DNA from: JAUWMI01 sp964630455
GTDB taxonomy: Bacteria; Sumerlaeota; Sumerlaeia; MWCT01; JAUWMI01
Assembly (NCBI GenBank): GCA_964630455.1
Contig: CAZVVA010000094.1
Location: forward strand, 1-14,250
DNA: 14,250 bases
Reading direction: 5' to 3'
Shown here: in pieces, positions 7,922-13,280 of the stretch
Position numbering within the stretch: the stretch's first letter is position 1
Layout of the letters: the number at the start of each line of letters is the position of its first letter
The notes under the pieces: generated by a model
Told to the model about the DNA's origin: nothing
Seen by the model: only the letters and a program-made list of their open reading frames with translations
The model's database searches: none
Made by a program: the position numbers and the translations under genes

Positions 7922-9646
7922 CTAATAATACAAGTGCCACCCGCACACGAGGGATGGACCCTGGTAATCCGGCCCTCCAACGCGAACGTAATCGTAGCGC
8001 ACCTCCTGAATCGTATAAGCATTCAGGCGAATCCATCCCCAGTGGTATTCGTTATTGGCAGTGGACCAGTGAACTACCTGCTCGCCCGTGGCTGTGCGGG
8101 TCACACTGATAGCAAGTTGCGCCTCTTCGGCGTGCACGCGAATGTCAAACTGATCACCCTGTGCGATACTTACCGGCTGCTCAAGAATGGTAGTCCACGC
8201 ATTGACGCGGCGCAGGAAGATCTTGTCCTGCTGCGCATCCAGAGTTAGCGAATAACCGCGCGAGCCCTCGCGAAAACGCACTTCCGTATTTGCCTGTGAC
8301 AGACGCGGATGAAGGGAAGTCGGATCAGTGAATTCTACACGCGCAAGAAGCGTGAAATCCTTGTACACGTACCCTGCAGTCACAATACCGCTATATGCCC
8401 CGGTTGAACCGTTACCTTTCAGTACGAGCTCCCCATCTTCCACGGTAACACTGCCACCGCTTCCGGTTGTAACTGTCCAGTCAGGCAGTGGCTCAGCGGT
8501 ATCCAGACTGCTACCGTCAAATTCATCTTCCCAGTAAAGCGCGTTTGCCAGAGGCGCGGCACCGCCTCCCACCATGCCGGCGGGATAATCCAGCGTTGCC
8601 GCATATTCAAAGGCTTTCCACACATCCGTGTTGGACGTGCCAGTTGGTGTCTTATAGTAGAGGAGGGAGTAATTATTCCACTGCGGACCCGTCGGATAAA
8701 CGAACCAGCAGGCAGCGATAATATTGTGATTTCCAGGCGTCTGGTTCCAGGAATGCATCTTGGCGAAAGCCTGGTAGAGAAATTGCGCGGCTACAGACTC
8801 GCCTCCTGCAATAGGAATCTGTTTGTTCCACTCGGTGATGTAGACCGGCTTGGCGCCAAAACCCTCCCCATCGATCACCATCAGCTGCTCGCGATAGCCA
8901 TTTACAAATCCCTCGAGCGCAGCAGACACATCACTCGATGGTGCAGCATAAGAATTCAGGGTGAATCCATCAACTTCCTCTGGCGTCAGGTGCTGCAGCA
9001 GTTCGTACAGGCACTCCCAGGCGTCCGTATGCCTTATGCCCTCTGCAATGCCCGGAGACATCGGGCACAACAAGAGCCGCTGCGGCCCGAGTGGGCTTGT
9101 GACTTCGTGTATCCTATTGCGCACGAGCTTATATACCTCCGCGTAATATGCCGGATCGTATACGTAGTTACTTGCCTCCTCGTACACGTTGATCTCATTG
9201 CCAAGATGCCACAGATGTACGTAGTCTTTCAGCAGCTCGGCAGAATCCTTACAATCCTGTGCAAAGGTTGTGGTTGTGTATGGATCCCCGGGACGCGGGA
9301 TGCTGCGATCCCAACTCGGTTGCAGGCGAACAATTAATGTGTGCCCTTTAGCAGTAACGTAGTTATAGAGGTTTGCCGCACGCCACCATGCCTGCTGCTC
9401 GACATACTCCGTAGCCGGATCGTCCATGTGCTTACCGTATGGAAGCACTTGGTCCAGCACATAAATCGACTTTCCTTCGGACATATCTTCAACGTCGCTG
9501 GCCCCTGTATCGCCATACCAGTAAATCCCGTACAGCCAGGGCGAGTCAGCCGCACGAGAAACAGAGAAGCATGTCATAAAAACACACAGCAGTGCCCATA
9601 CGCTCCGCCAGTACAGACTTACACCATCATGATACATGCAGCTCAC
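7922..9646 (-). CDS. secreted glycoside hydrolase, clan GH-A-like, with C-terminal beta-sandwich domain
   Basis: This 574-residue secreted protein has an N-terminal signal peptide: hydrophobic residues about 16-29, with likely cleavage near SRAAD at 30-34. A TIM-barrel-like region spans about residues 36-350. Two glutamates fit the clan GH-A retaining mechanism: HLGNE (E151, candidate acid/base) and YITEWN (E272, candidate nucleophile), as in GH5, GH39 and related families. A glycine/alanine-rich linker (358-366) leads to a second domain (about 371-574) beginning YWEDEFDG. Its strand-rich pattern resembles LamG/concanavalin-like or GH16-type carbohydrate-binding sandwiches. Activity on a polysaccharide outside the cytoplasm is likely but the substrate is unknown. 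The start is GTG at 9646, preceded at 8 nt by AAGGAGG (9655-9661); an ATG at 9637 would sit too far from this SD. Confidence 0.8.
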   Translation of the reverse strand: MSCMYHDGVSLYWRSVWALLCVFMTCFSVSRAADSPWLYGIYWYGDTGASDVEDMSEGKSIYVLDQVLPYGKHMDDPATEYVEQQAWWRAANLYNYVTAKGHTLIVRLQPSWDRSIPRPGDPYTTTTFAQDCKDSAELLKDYVHLWHLGNEINVYEEASNYVYDPAYYAEVYKLVRNRIHEVTSPLGPQRLLLCPMSPGIAEGIRHTDAWECLYELLQHLTPEEVDGFTLNSYAAPSSDVSAALEGFVNGYREQLMVIDGEGFGAKPVYITEWNKQIPIAGGESVAAQFLYQAFAKMHSWNQTPGNHNIIAACWFVYPTGPQWNNYSLLYYKTPTGTSNTDVWKAFEYAATLDYPAGMVGGGAAPLANALYWEDEFDGSSLDTAEPLPDWTVTTGSGGSVTVEDGELVLKGNGSTGAYSGIVTAGYVYKDFTLLARVEFTDPTSLHPRLSQANTEVRFREGSRGYSLTLDAQQDKIFLRRVNAWTTILEQPVSIAQGDQFDIRVHAEEAQLAISVTRTATGEQVVHWSTANNEYHWGWIRLNAYTIQEVRYDYVRVGGPDYQGPSLVCGWHLYY

Positions 9647-9654
9647 GACAACAA

Positions 9655-9661
9655 CCTCCTT
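9655..9661 (-). promoter_or_regulatory. strong ribosome binding site deciding the GTG start of the hydrolase
   Basis: On the minus strand AAGGAGG lies 8 nt before the GTG at 9646 and 17 nt before the next in-frame ATG (9637). This favours the GTG. Confidence 0.75.
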
Positions 9662-9716
9662 GAAAACACCTTATGATCCTTGTCCAGGAAGGGTTCTGCA
9701 AAACTCCACATAGCAG

Positions 9717-9745
9717 AAAATGGAGAGACTTGTGTAATTTGTCAA
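9717..9745 (-). promoter_or_regulatory. possible promoter for the glycoside hydrolase
   Basis: On the minus strand there is a perfect TTGACA (9745-9740) with CATTTT (9722-9717) after 17 nt. The -10 is a poor match, so this is a weak candidate. Its position, about 70-100 nt upstream of the GTG start, is suitable. Confidence 0.28.
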
Positions 9746-9985
9746 CGTGAATCTTTTAGCGCACTCAGCTCAGGCACCACATTTAAGGACAGAACCAGTG
9801 GGCGAGAAAAGACATCCCCGTTGCTCAATATGTGTAAGAAAACTCGTTGCAGCGCAAAATAAGGAATGGCAAAAAGAAGAAAAAACAAATGACGAATAAT
9901 TGCGGAAAATTTTTGCCCTCTTTAATTGTCGTCAAGAACGCTTCCAACCTAAGAAGCAGAAGGATAGTTGCGCCTGGAAAAAGAT

Positions 9986-10015
9986 TTGACAACCCAGACA
10001 GGGGCTGCGTATTAT
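9986..10015 (+). promoter_or_regulatory. strong sigma70-like promoter for tRNA-Lys
   Basis: TTGACA (9986-9991) and TATTAT (10010-10015; 5 of 6 to consensus) are separated by 18 nt. Transcription would start near 10022, leaving a leader of about 80 nt before the tRNA, which RNase P would remove. Confidence 0.7.
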
Positions 10016-10064
10016 TCCTTTCTGTTTTACGGAATAGGGGGGATGTACAAGCGAAATAGTCCAC

Positions 10065-10098
10065 TCCGCCTCAGGCGGACCAGTCCGCCGCAGGCGGG
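10065..10098. repeat. nested palindromes in the tRNA leader
   Basis: Three mutually exclusive inverted repeats overlap. TCCGCC/GGCGGA (10065-10079, loop TCA) and CCGCC/GGCGG (10085-10097, loop GCA) are two local hairpins. GGCGGAC/GTCCGCC (10074-10089, 2-nt spacer) bridges the two. The pattern resembles GC-rich REP-type palindromes. In RNA it would form two adjacent hairpins between the promoter and the tRNA. Confidence 0.65.
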
Positions 10099-10105
10099 CA
10101 AGTTT

Positions 10106-10178
10106 GGGCGTGTAGCTCAGTCGGTAGAGCAGCGGCCTTTTAAGCCGTTGGTCGCAGGTTCGACTCCTGCCACGCTCA
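10106..10178 (+). tRNA. tRNA-Lys (anticodon UUU)
   Basis: A full cloverleaf can be drawn. The acceptor stem pairs GGGCGTG (10106-10112) with CACGCTC (10171-10177), with one G-U. The D stem is GCTC/GAGC (10115-10118, 10127-10130). The anticodon stem is 10132-10136/10144-10148, with loop CTTTTAA and anticodon TTT at 10139-10141. The T stem is GCAGG/CCTGC with loop TTCGACT (10159-10165). The discriminator base is A (10178). The 3' CCA is not encoded and must be added by the CCA-adding enzyme. The anticodon decodes AAA/AAG. Confidence 0.97.
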
Positions 10179-10195
10179 CTTTTTTATTTTTAATT
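10179..10195 (+). terminator. T-rich tract after tRNA-Lys
   Basis: Directly behind the discriminator base is a run of six T, then A and five T. No separate hairpin precedes it apart from the tRNA's own stems, so termination here is plausible but unproven. Confidence 0.4.
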
Positions 10196-10486
10196 ATATC
10201 TATCCGATGTTTTCATCTCATGTAGACTTTTCGTAATGGCGAATCCAGAATGTTGCCTGCTCGCCATGCAAAGACCGCCGCATTGAGCTAGCCAATTTCG
10301 CGCTGTATTCCCTTTCATCTGGCTTTTTGTCACACACCACCCGGGCTGATCACCCAGCTTATAAACTCTGATATCGTTTGCTGGCAAATGACTAACCAGA
10401 TCGAGATAGGCAAAGGAGGGAAGCACTATGGAATGCTCTTGCTGAGATTGGCAAAGAAGAAAAAATGCTTGCTGGCACCTTTGGGA
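10179..10486. other. gene-poor stretch between tRNA and integrase remnant
   Basis: Apart from the T tract after the tRNA, I see no intact gene in these 308 bases. A forward open stretch ending at a TAA at 10501-10503 (containing LWNALAEIGKEEKMLAG) and a minus-strand stretch around 10215-10340 (containing GEQATFWIRHYEKST) look mildly protein-like but have no identifiable family. They may be debris of degraded genes. The missing N-terminal part of the integrase would be expected here and could not be recognised. Confidence 0.45.
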
Positions 10487-10584
10487 TTAGGATATATGGA
10501 TAAGGGTGTTAAATTCACTATGATTTATACCCACGTTTTGAATGGTGGAGGAAAGGGGTACGAAGTCCGGTGGACCTGCTCTAA
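10487..10584 (+). pseudogene. intI: integron integrase (IntI) C-terminal remnant, truncated and frameshifted
   Basis: Integron integrases are tyrosine recombinases that end with a conserved tail of the form TTMIYTHVLNxGGxGVxSPxDxL. Here VKFTMIYTHVLNGGGKG is read in one frame (10508-10558), including the catalytic tyrosine (codon 10526-10528). Shifting one base back at 10558 continues VRSPVDLL and then TAA at 10582-10584, exactly the family's ending. One base, probably a G from the run at 10555-10558, has therefore been lost. Upstream, LGYMD may be a decayed LGHxD box; the rest of the catalytic domain (arginine and histidine boxes) and the N-terminal domain are missing. The remnant reads in the same direction as the cassette genes, the inverted-integrase arrangement known from Treponema-type integrons rather than the usual divergent one. 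It cannot make an active recombinase. Confidence 0.8.
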
Positions 10585-10599
10585 AAAGCCTTATGGCAA

Positions 10600-10628
10600 T
10601 GCGTCTTATGCAGACTGTATAAGACGCA
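10600..10628. repeat. perfect 10-bp inverted repeat after the integrase remnant
   Basis: TGCGTCTTAT (10600-10609) and ATAAGACGCA (10619-10628) are perfect complements around a 9-nt loop, 15 nt after the integrase stop. No T tract follows, so it is not a standard terminator. It could be part of an attI region or a residual attC-like structure, but it lacks GTT/AAC core boxes. Confidence 0.6.
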
Positions 10629-10763
10629 GGAGCTTCAAGGGAATTTATGCATATGGGGCTTAATATAAGAGACTTATGTAAAGTAAGATCAGATGCATTA
10701 TTGAGTGTTATACAGAAGCAAACCGCTGCCTATAAGGATTCATACGGAACTATATATACGCAA

Positions 10764-10770
10764 GTTAGCT
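10764..10770 (+). other. attI-like / first cassette junction (GTTAGCT)
   Basis: The core GTTAGCT fits the integron crossover consensus G^TTRRRY at six of seven positions. It lies 180 nt after the integrase stop and 33 nt before the first cassette gene. It is the expected complement of the R'' box AGCTAAT at the other end of this cassette (11299-11305), 6 of 7 pairs. No attC-like hairpin precedes it, so it is more likely the attI junction than another attC. Confidence 0.6.
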
Positions 10771-11366
10771 ATACAATAAGTAACATAAAAATTGGAGGAA
10801 AAATTGATTATAAGAAACGAAAAAAAAGCGGATATTGAGACAATCACCGAAATCACAATAGCTGCATTCAAGACGCTTCCGATCAGCCAACACACGGAGC
10901 AATTTATAATACATGCATTACGTACCGCAGGAGCACTTACTATCTCGCTTGTGGCGGAAATTGATGGGCAAGTTGTCGGGCATATTGCTTTTTCGCCTGT
11001 AAAAATTTCTGACGATTCAAAAGATTGGTATGGGCTTGGTCCTGTTTCTGTATTGCCAGATTACCAAAAACAAGGAATCGGAAAAGCACTTATCAACAAA
11101 GGTTTGTCTTTATTAAAAGATATGGGCGGTAAAGGTTGTGCTCTTGTAGGGGATCCGAATTATTATAAACGATTTGGTTTTAAAAATTATCCAGAAATGA
11201 TTCATGAGGGAATCCCACAGGAAGTTTTTCTTGTCTTACCTTTTACCGAAAAAATTCCTAAAGGAATTGTTGTCTTTCATGAAGGATTTAAAGCAAAAAG
11301 CTAATAACGCGATCGAGCGGATTTTTTCCGCGGCTTTGCCGCTCCAAAAACCGCTCACCTTGAATG
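10765..11366 (+). mobile_element. gene cassette 1 (GNAT acetyltransferase)
   Basis: The cassette is bounded by the G^TT crossover points at 10764/10765 and 11366/11367, so the excised circle would be about 602 bp. Its first bases (TTAGCT) and its R'' box (AGCTAAT) are complementary at 6 of 7 positions counting the preceding G. Confidence 0.7.
10804..11304 (+). CDS. GNAT family N-acetyltransferase, YhbS-like
   Basis: This 166-residue acetyltransferase uses acetyl-CoA to acetylate an unidentified amine-bearing small molecule or protein. It contains the acetyl-CoA pyrophosphate-binding motif QKQGIG (Q88-G93) after the strand LGPVSVLPDY (78-87), and the C-terminal GDPNYYKRFGF typical of the YhbS/YjhQ group. 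The N-terminus MIIRNEKKADIETI is a normal GNAT start. The start is TTG at 10804, with GGAGG (10794-10798) 5 nt upstream; an earlier in-frame TTG at 10792 lacks a suitable SD. The stop codon (11302-11304) overlaps the R'' box of the attC site, a common compact arrangement in cassettes. The gene is visibly more A/T-rich than the genes left of the tRNA. Acetyltransferases are frequent integron cargo, some giving antibiotic resistance, but nothing here points to a drug-modifying class. Confidence 0.88.
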   Translation: MIIRNEKKADIETITEITIAAFKTLPISQHTEQFIIHALRTAGALTISLVAEIDGQVVGHIAFSPVKISDDSKDWYGLGPVSVLPDYQKQGIGKALINKGLSLLKDMGGKGCALVGDPNYYKRFGFKNYPEMIHEGIPQEVFLVLPFTEKIPKGIVVFHEGFKAKS

Positions 11367-11372
11367 TTAGCC
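11299..11372 (+). other. attC recombination site 1
   Basis: The order is: R'' AGCTAAT (11299-11305), 9-nt spacer, stem GAGCGG (11315-11320), extrahelical A (11321), TTTTT pairing with AAAAA (11322-11326/11346-11350), a 3x3 internal bulge, GCGGC/GCCGC with a TTT loop (11330-11342), stem complement CCGCTC (11351-11356), 9-nt spacer, and R' GTTAGCC (11366-11372). The symmetry and the single extra base in the left arm are hallmarks of folded attC sites. R'' ends AAT instead of the near-invariant AAC, giving a G-T mismatch at the crossover. Confidence 0.85.
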
Positions 11373-11941
11373 ACGGAAAGGAAAAGCATGAAGTATCTGC
11401 TGTTAGTGTTATCAATGACACTACTTGTTTCATGCTATTCCGTTAAGCAAGGAGATATAATGCCAAACAAAGAAATTGAAGAAAAGCAGATGCAAAAAGT
11501 AATTGATACACTTGAAGAATCAGCAAACAAAGCTGACCCATCAATTGCTGAACCATATATTATGATGGACGACAAACGTTTTTCTGAGATAGAGGATTTT
11601 ATTCCGGAACCGTTTGGCGCTAAAACATTAACGGAAATTCATGATTGGGTACGCAAGAATGGAAAACCTGGGAATAATGTTCGTTTTACAAAACGAAAAA
11701 TATACCTATTATCACCAGCAACGGCATATGCAACGACAATACAGGAACTCAATTTTGAAAAACCAAGCAAGAGTAGAGTAACGTTTGTATTTGTCAAATC
11801 TGACGGCAAATGGAAAATCATTCATGCTCATTATTCCACTATGCCTAAGAAGAATTAAAGACGAGGTATAAGAATATGGCTAACAAGTGGATGCACTTGA
11901 CAAAAAATAGCTGCGCCATTTTTTGCAAGTGATCCTGAACG
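11367..11941 (+). mobile_element. gene cassette 2 (SnoaL-like lipoprotein)
   Basis: The cassette is bounded by the crossover points in attC 1 (11366/11367) and attC 2 (11941/11942), giving a circle of about 575 bp. Its own first bases with the preceding G (GTTAGCC) are a perfect complement of its R'' box GGCTAAC (11878-11884). Confidence 0.8.
11388..11858 (+). CDS. lipoprotein with SnoaL/NTF2-like domain
   Basis: This 156-residue protein begins MKYLLLVLSMTLLVSC, a short lipoprotein signal peptide with lipobox LVSC and lipidation at C16. The mature part resembles the SnoaL/NTF2-like cone fold. The strand pattern ends in the characteristic SDGKWKIIHAHYSTMP, which matches the WkIvhxHxS end of SnoaL-like domains. 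Such domains can be small-molecule-binding or enzymatic; no function can be assigned. The ATG at 11388 is preferred over one at 11364 because the latter lies within the attC core and lengthens the signal peptide unnaturally, and because AAGGAA (11378-11383) lies just upstream of 11388. It is the sole gene of its cassette. Export of cassette products is common in chromosomal integrons. Confidence 0.8.
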   Translation: MKYLLLVLSMTLLVSCYSVKQGDIMPNKEIEEKQMQKVIDTLEESANKADPSIAEPYIMMDDKRFSEIEDFIPEPFGAKTLTEIHDWVRKNGKPGNNVRFTKRKIYLLSPATAYATTIQELNFEKPSKSRVTFVFVKSDGKWKIIHAHYSTMPKKN

Positions 11942-11947
11942 TTGGAG
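11878..11947 (+). other. attC recombination site 2
   Basis: The order is: R'' GGCTAAC (11878-11884), 9-nt spacer, stem CACTTG (11894-11899), extrahelical A (11900), CAAAAAAT pairing with ATTTTTTG (11901-11908/11918-11925), a 9-nt loop, stem complement CAAGTG (11926-11931), 9-nt spacer, and R' GTTGGAG (11941-11947). The spacer lengths, stem length and place of the extra A are identical to attC 1 although the stem sequences differ. This is what attC sites conserve. Confidence 0.88.
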
Positions 11948-11951
11948 GTTG

Positions 11952-13079
11952 ATGAATCAGATGACTACTACAGAGAAGTACAAATCTGACCTTGAAACAC
12001 CTTGTCTGGTTCTGGATGTGGACGTCCTTGAGCGAAACCTTAAGAAGATGCAAGCTGTTGTTGAACATGCCGGCAAAAATATCCGTCCCCATGTCAAGAC
12101 ACACAAGTGCTCGGCCCTAGCCCAGAGGCAAATTGAGGTTGGGGCAATCGGTGTTTGTGCCGCAAAAGTCTCTGAAGCTGAGGCATTGGTAAAAGCAGGG
12201 CTTGAAAATATCCTCATCACCGGGCCGGTTGTAACACCAAGTAAAGTAGAAAAGCTCATCAATCTGCTCGCAACGGCTCCTTCCGTGATGGTCGTTGTGG
12301 ATCACCCCGGCAATATTGCTTTACTCGACACGGCGCTACGTGCCAGAAGAATGTCCATGGGCGTGCTCCTTGATGTGGATGTCGGCATGCATCGGACTGG
12401 AGCGAGGCCGTCCGATGCACTAGCTTTGGCAGAGCAAATTGTTTCCTGTCCAAACCTGCGTCTTCAGGGAATTCAGGCATACGCAGGTCATGTCCAACAC
12501 ATTCGTTCTTATGAGAAGAGAAAGCACACTTCTCATCAGTGCCTGCAGGAAGCTGTTCATGTTTTCCGCGATTTGAACACCTCCGTACCAACCTGCACGA
12601 TCTTTAGCGCTTCAGGTACAGGAACGTTTGATATTGATCTCGCTGTTCCCGAGGTATCGGAGCTTCAGGTCGGATCGTATGTGTGCATGGACACAGAGTA
12701 TCTTGAAATCGAGTCAGATGATAACGGTACGCGATTTGAATCATTTGGCCCAGCCTTACGACTGCTCACAACGGTTATTAGTGTCAACCACGAAAGTTTT
12801 GTGACTGTAGACGCAGGACTAAAGGCACTCTACCAAGATGGTGGAAAGCCACAAGTTATCGTTCCTGAAAATTCCGGATTGAAGTATGACTGGTTTGGCG
12901 ATGAATACGGTAAGATCACATGTGCCGACAATTCAAAGCTCCCGTCGATTGGCACTGTCCTAGAACTGATCACTTCTCATTGTGACCCAACTGTCAATTT
13001 ATTTGACAGATATTTTCTTACAAGAGGTAAAAAAGTAACAGGCACATGGCCAATTGATTTAAGAGGATGCAGTCAATGA
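11952..13079 (+). CDS. fold-type III PLP enzyme, D-threonine aldolase / D-serine dehydratase-like
   Basis: This roughly 375-residue enzyme belongs to the alanine racemase N-terminal domain superfamily, DSD1/D-threonine aldolase branch. The N-terminal barrel carries ETPCLVLDVDVLERNL and RPHVKTHK, whose first lysine (about K49) should form the PLP Schiff base. The C-terminal beta domain has HCDPTVNLFDRY, whose His (about 343) and Asp (about 345) correspond to the metal ligands of D-threonine aldolases (eukaryotic D-serine dehydratases use His and Cys). The reaction is probably metal-assisted cleavage or dehydration of a D-3-hydroxy-amino acid. The length and the ending WPIDLRGCSQ match the family, so the gene is intact. 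Start alternatives are TTG 11949, ATG 11952 and ATG 11961. The SD GGAGG (11944-11948) is 3 nt from the second and 12 nt from the third. The gene is less A/T-rich than its cassette neighbours. Confidence 0.85.
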   Translation: MNQMTTTEKYKSDLETPCLVLDVDVLERNLKKMQAVVEHAGKNIRPHVKTHKCSALAQRQIEVGAIGVCAAKVSEAEALVKAGLENILITGPVVTPSKVEKLINLLATAPSVMVVVDHPGNIALLDTALRARRMSMGVLLDVDVGMHRTGARPSDALALAEQIVSCPNLRLQGIQAYAGHVQHIRSYEKRKHTSHQCLQEAVHVFRDLNTSVPTCTIFSASGTGTFDIDLAVPEVSELQVGSYVCMDTEYLEIESDDNGTRFESFGPALRLLTTVISVNHESFVTVDAGLKALYQDGGKPQVIVPENSGLKYDWFGDEYGKITCADNSKLPSIGTVLELITSHCDPTVNLFDRYFLTRGKKVTGTWPIDLRGCSQ

Positions 13080-13280
13080 ACGTATTTGCCAAAACGGCAG
13101 ACATGCATGTTATACGGAAACCATATAACACCCCAGCGAACCATGGAGGATTAGGATGATAAGTCGCTGGGAAAAAGAAATTAACAGGTCAAAGCGCAAA
13201 GGTCTTTTATACCGCAATTTTGCGGCCTAAAGGTTTTATGAAGTGACTATATAAACCATAGTTATACTTTAAAAAAAATA
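13080..13280. other. ORF-less stretch with repeated integron core motifs and hairpins
   Basis: These 201 bases hold two copies of GTTATAC (13109-13115 and 13261-13267) and one CCATATAAC (13121-13129), which recurs at 14242-14250. They also hold a perfect 8-bp inverted repeat CCCAGCGA/TCGCTGGG (13132-13139, 13164-13171) and the hairpin CCGCAA-TT-TTGCGG (13212-13225). A clean attC with the 9-nt spacer design of the other two sites could not be drawn. It may be a tiny ORF-less cassette with a large attC (13123-13267), or scrambled cassette ends. Confidence 0.5.
13261..13267 (+). other. candidate start junction of cassette 4 (GTTATAC)
   Basis: GTTATAC fits the start of a crossover core (G^TT) and lies 13 nt before the nitrilase-like gene. 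Its complement GTATAAC matches 6 of 7 bases of the ATATAAC that follows the gene's stop at the window edge. Confidence 0.5.

Larger units (their letters stand above)
9647..10105. other. intergenic region between divergent transcription units
   Basis: These 459 bases separate the minus-strand hydrolase from the tRNA. Short open frames here show no recognisable protein signal. The region holds the SD and weak promoter of the hydrolase, an A/T-rich purine-heavy stretch around 9860-9910, the promoter of the tRNA transcript at 9986-10015, and the nested palindromes at 10065-10098. Confidence 0.6.

Noticed and set aside
8726..9337. 203-residue plus-strand open frame opposite the glycoside hydrolase
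   Set aside because: It overlaps the catalytic region of the hydrolase in antisense, has no family features and no convincing ribosome binding site.
9680..9862. 60-residue plus-strand open frame upstream of the tRNA
   Set aside because: There is no SD, no domain and unremarkable composition; it crosses the presumed hydrolase promoter.
10215..10426. Minus-strand open frames just after the tRNA
   Set aside because: Some short stretches look mildly protein-like but there is no start with an SD and no recognisable family, so only debris is recorded.
10106..10486. tRNA-Lys as the insertion site of an integrative element
   Set aside because: No repeat of the tRNA 3' end was seen downstream within the window, and the integrase tail is of the integron type, which does not target tRNA genes.
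10388..10663. 91-residue open frame taken as an intact small protein
   Set aside because: Its middle part is an integrase tail in frame until a one-base slip; the residues before and after do not fit the family. It is treated as a pseudogene remnant rather than a gene.
13075..13115. Complete short attC directly after the PLP-enzyme gene
   Set aside because: At about 40 bases it is shorter than usual attC sites, its spacers are unequal and its left box does not match the cassette's own start.
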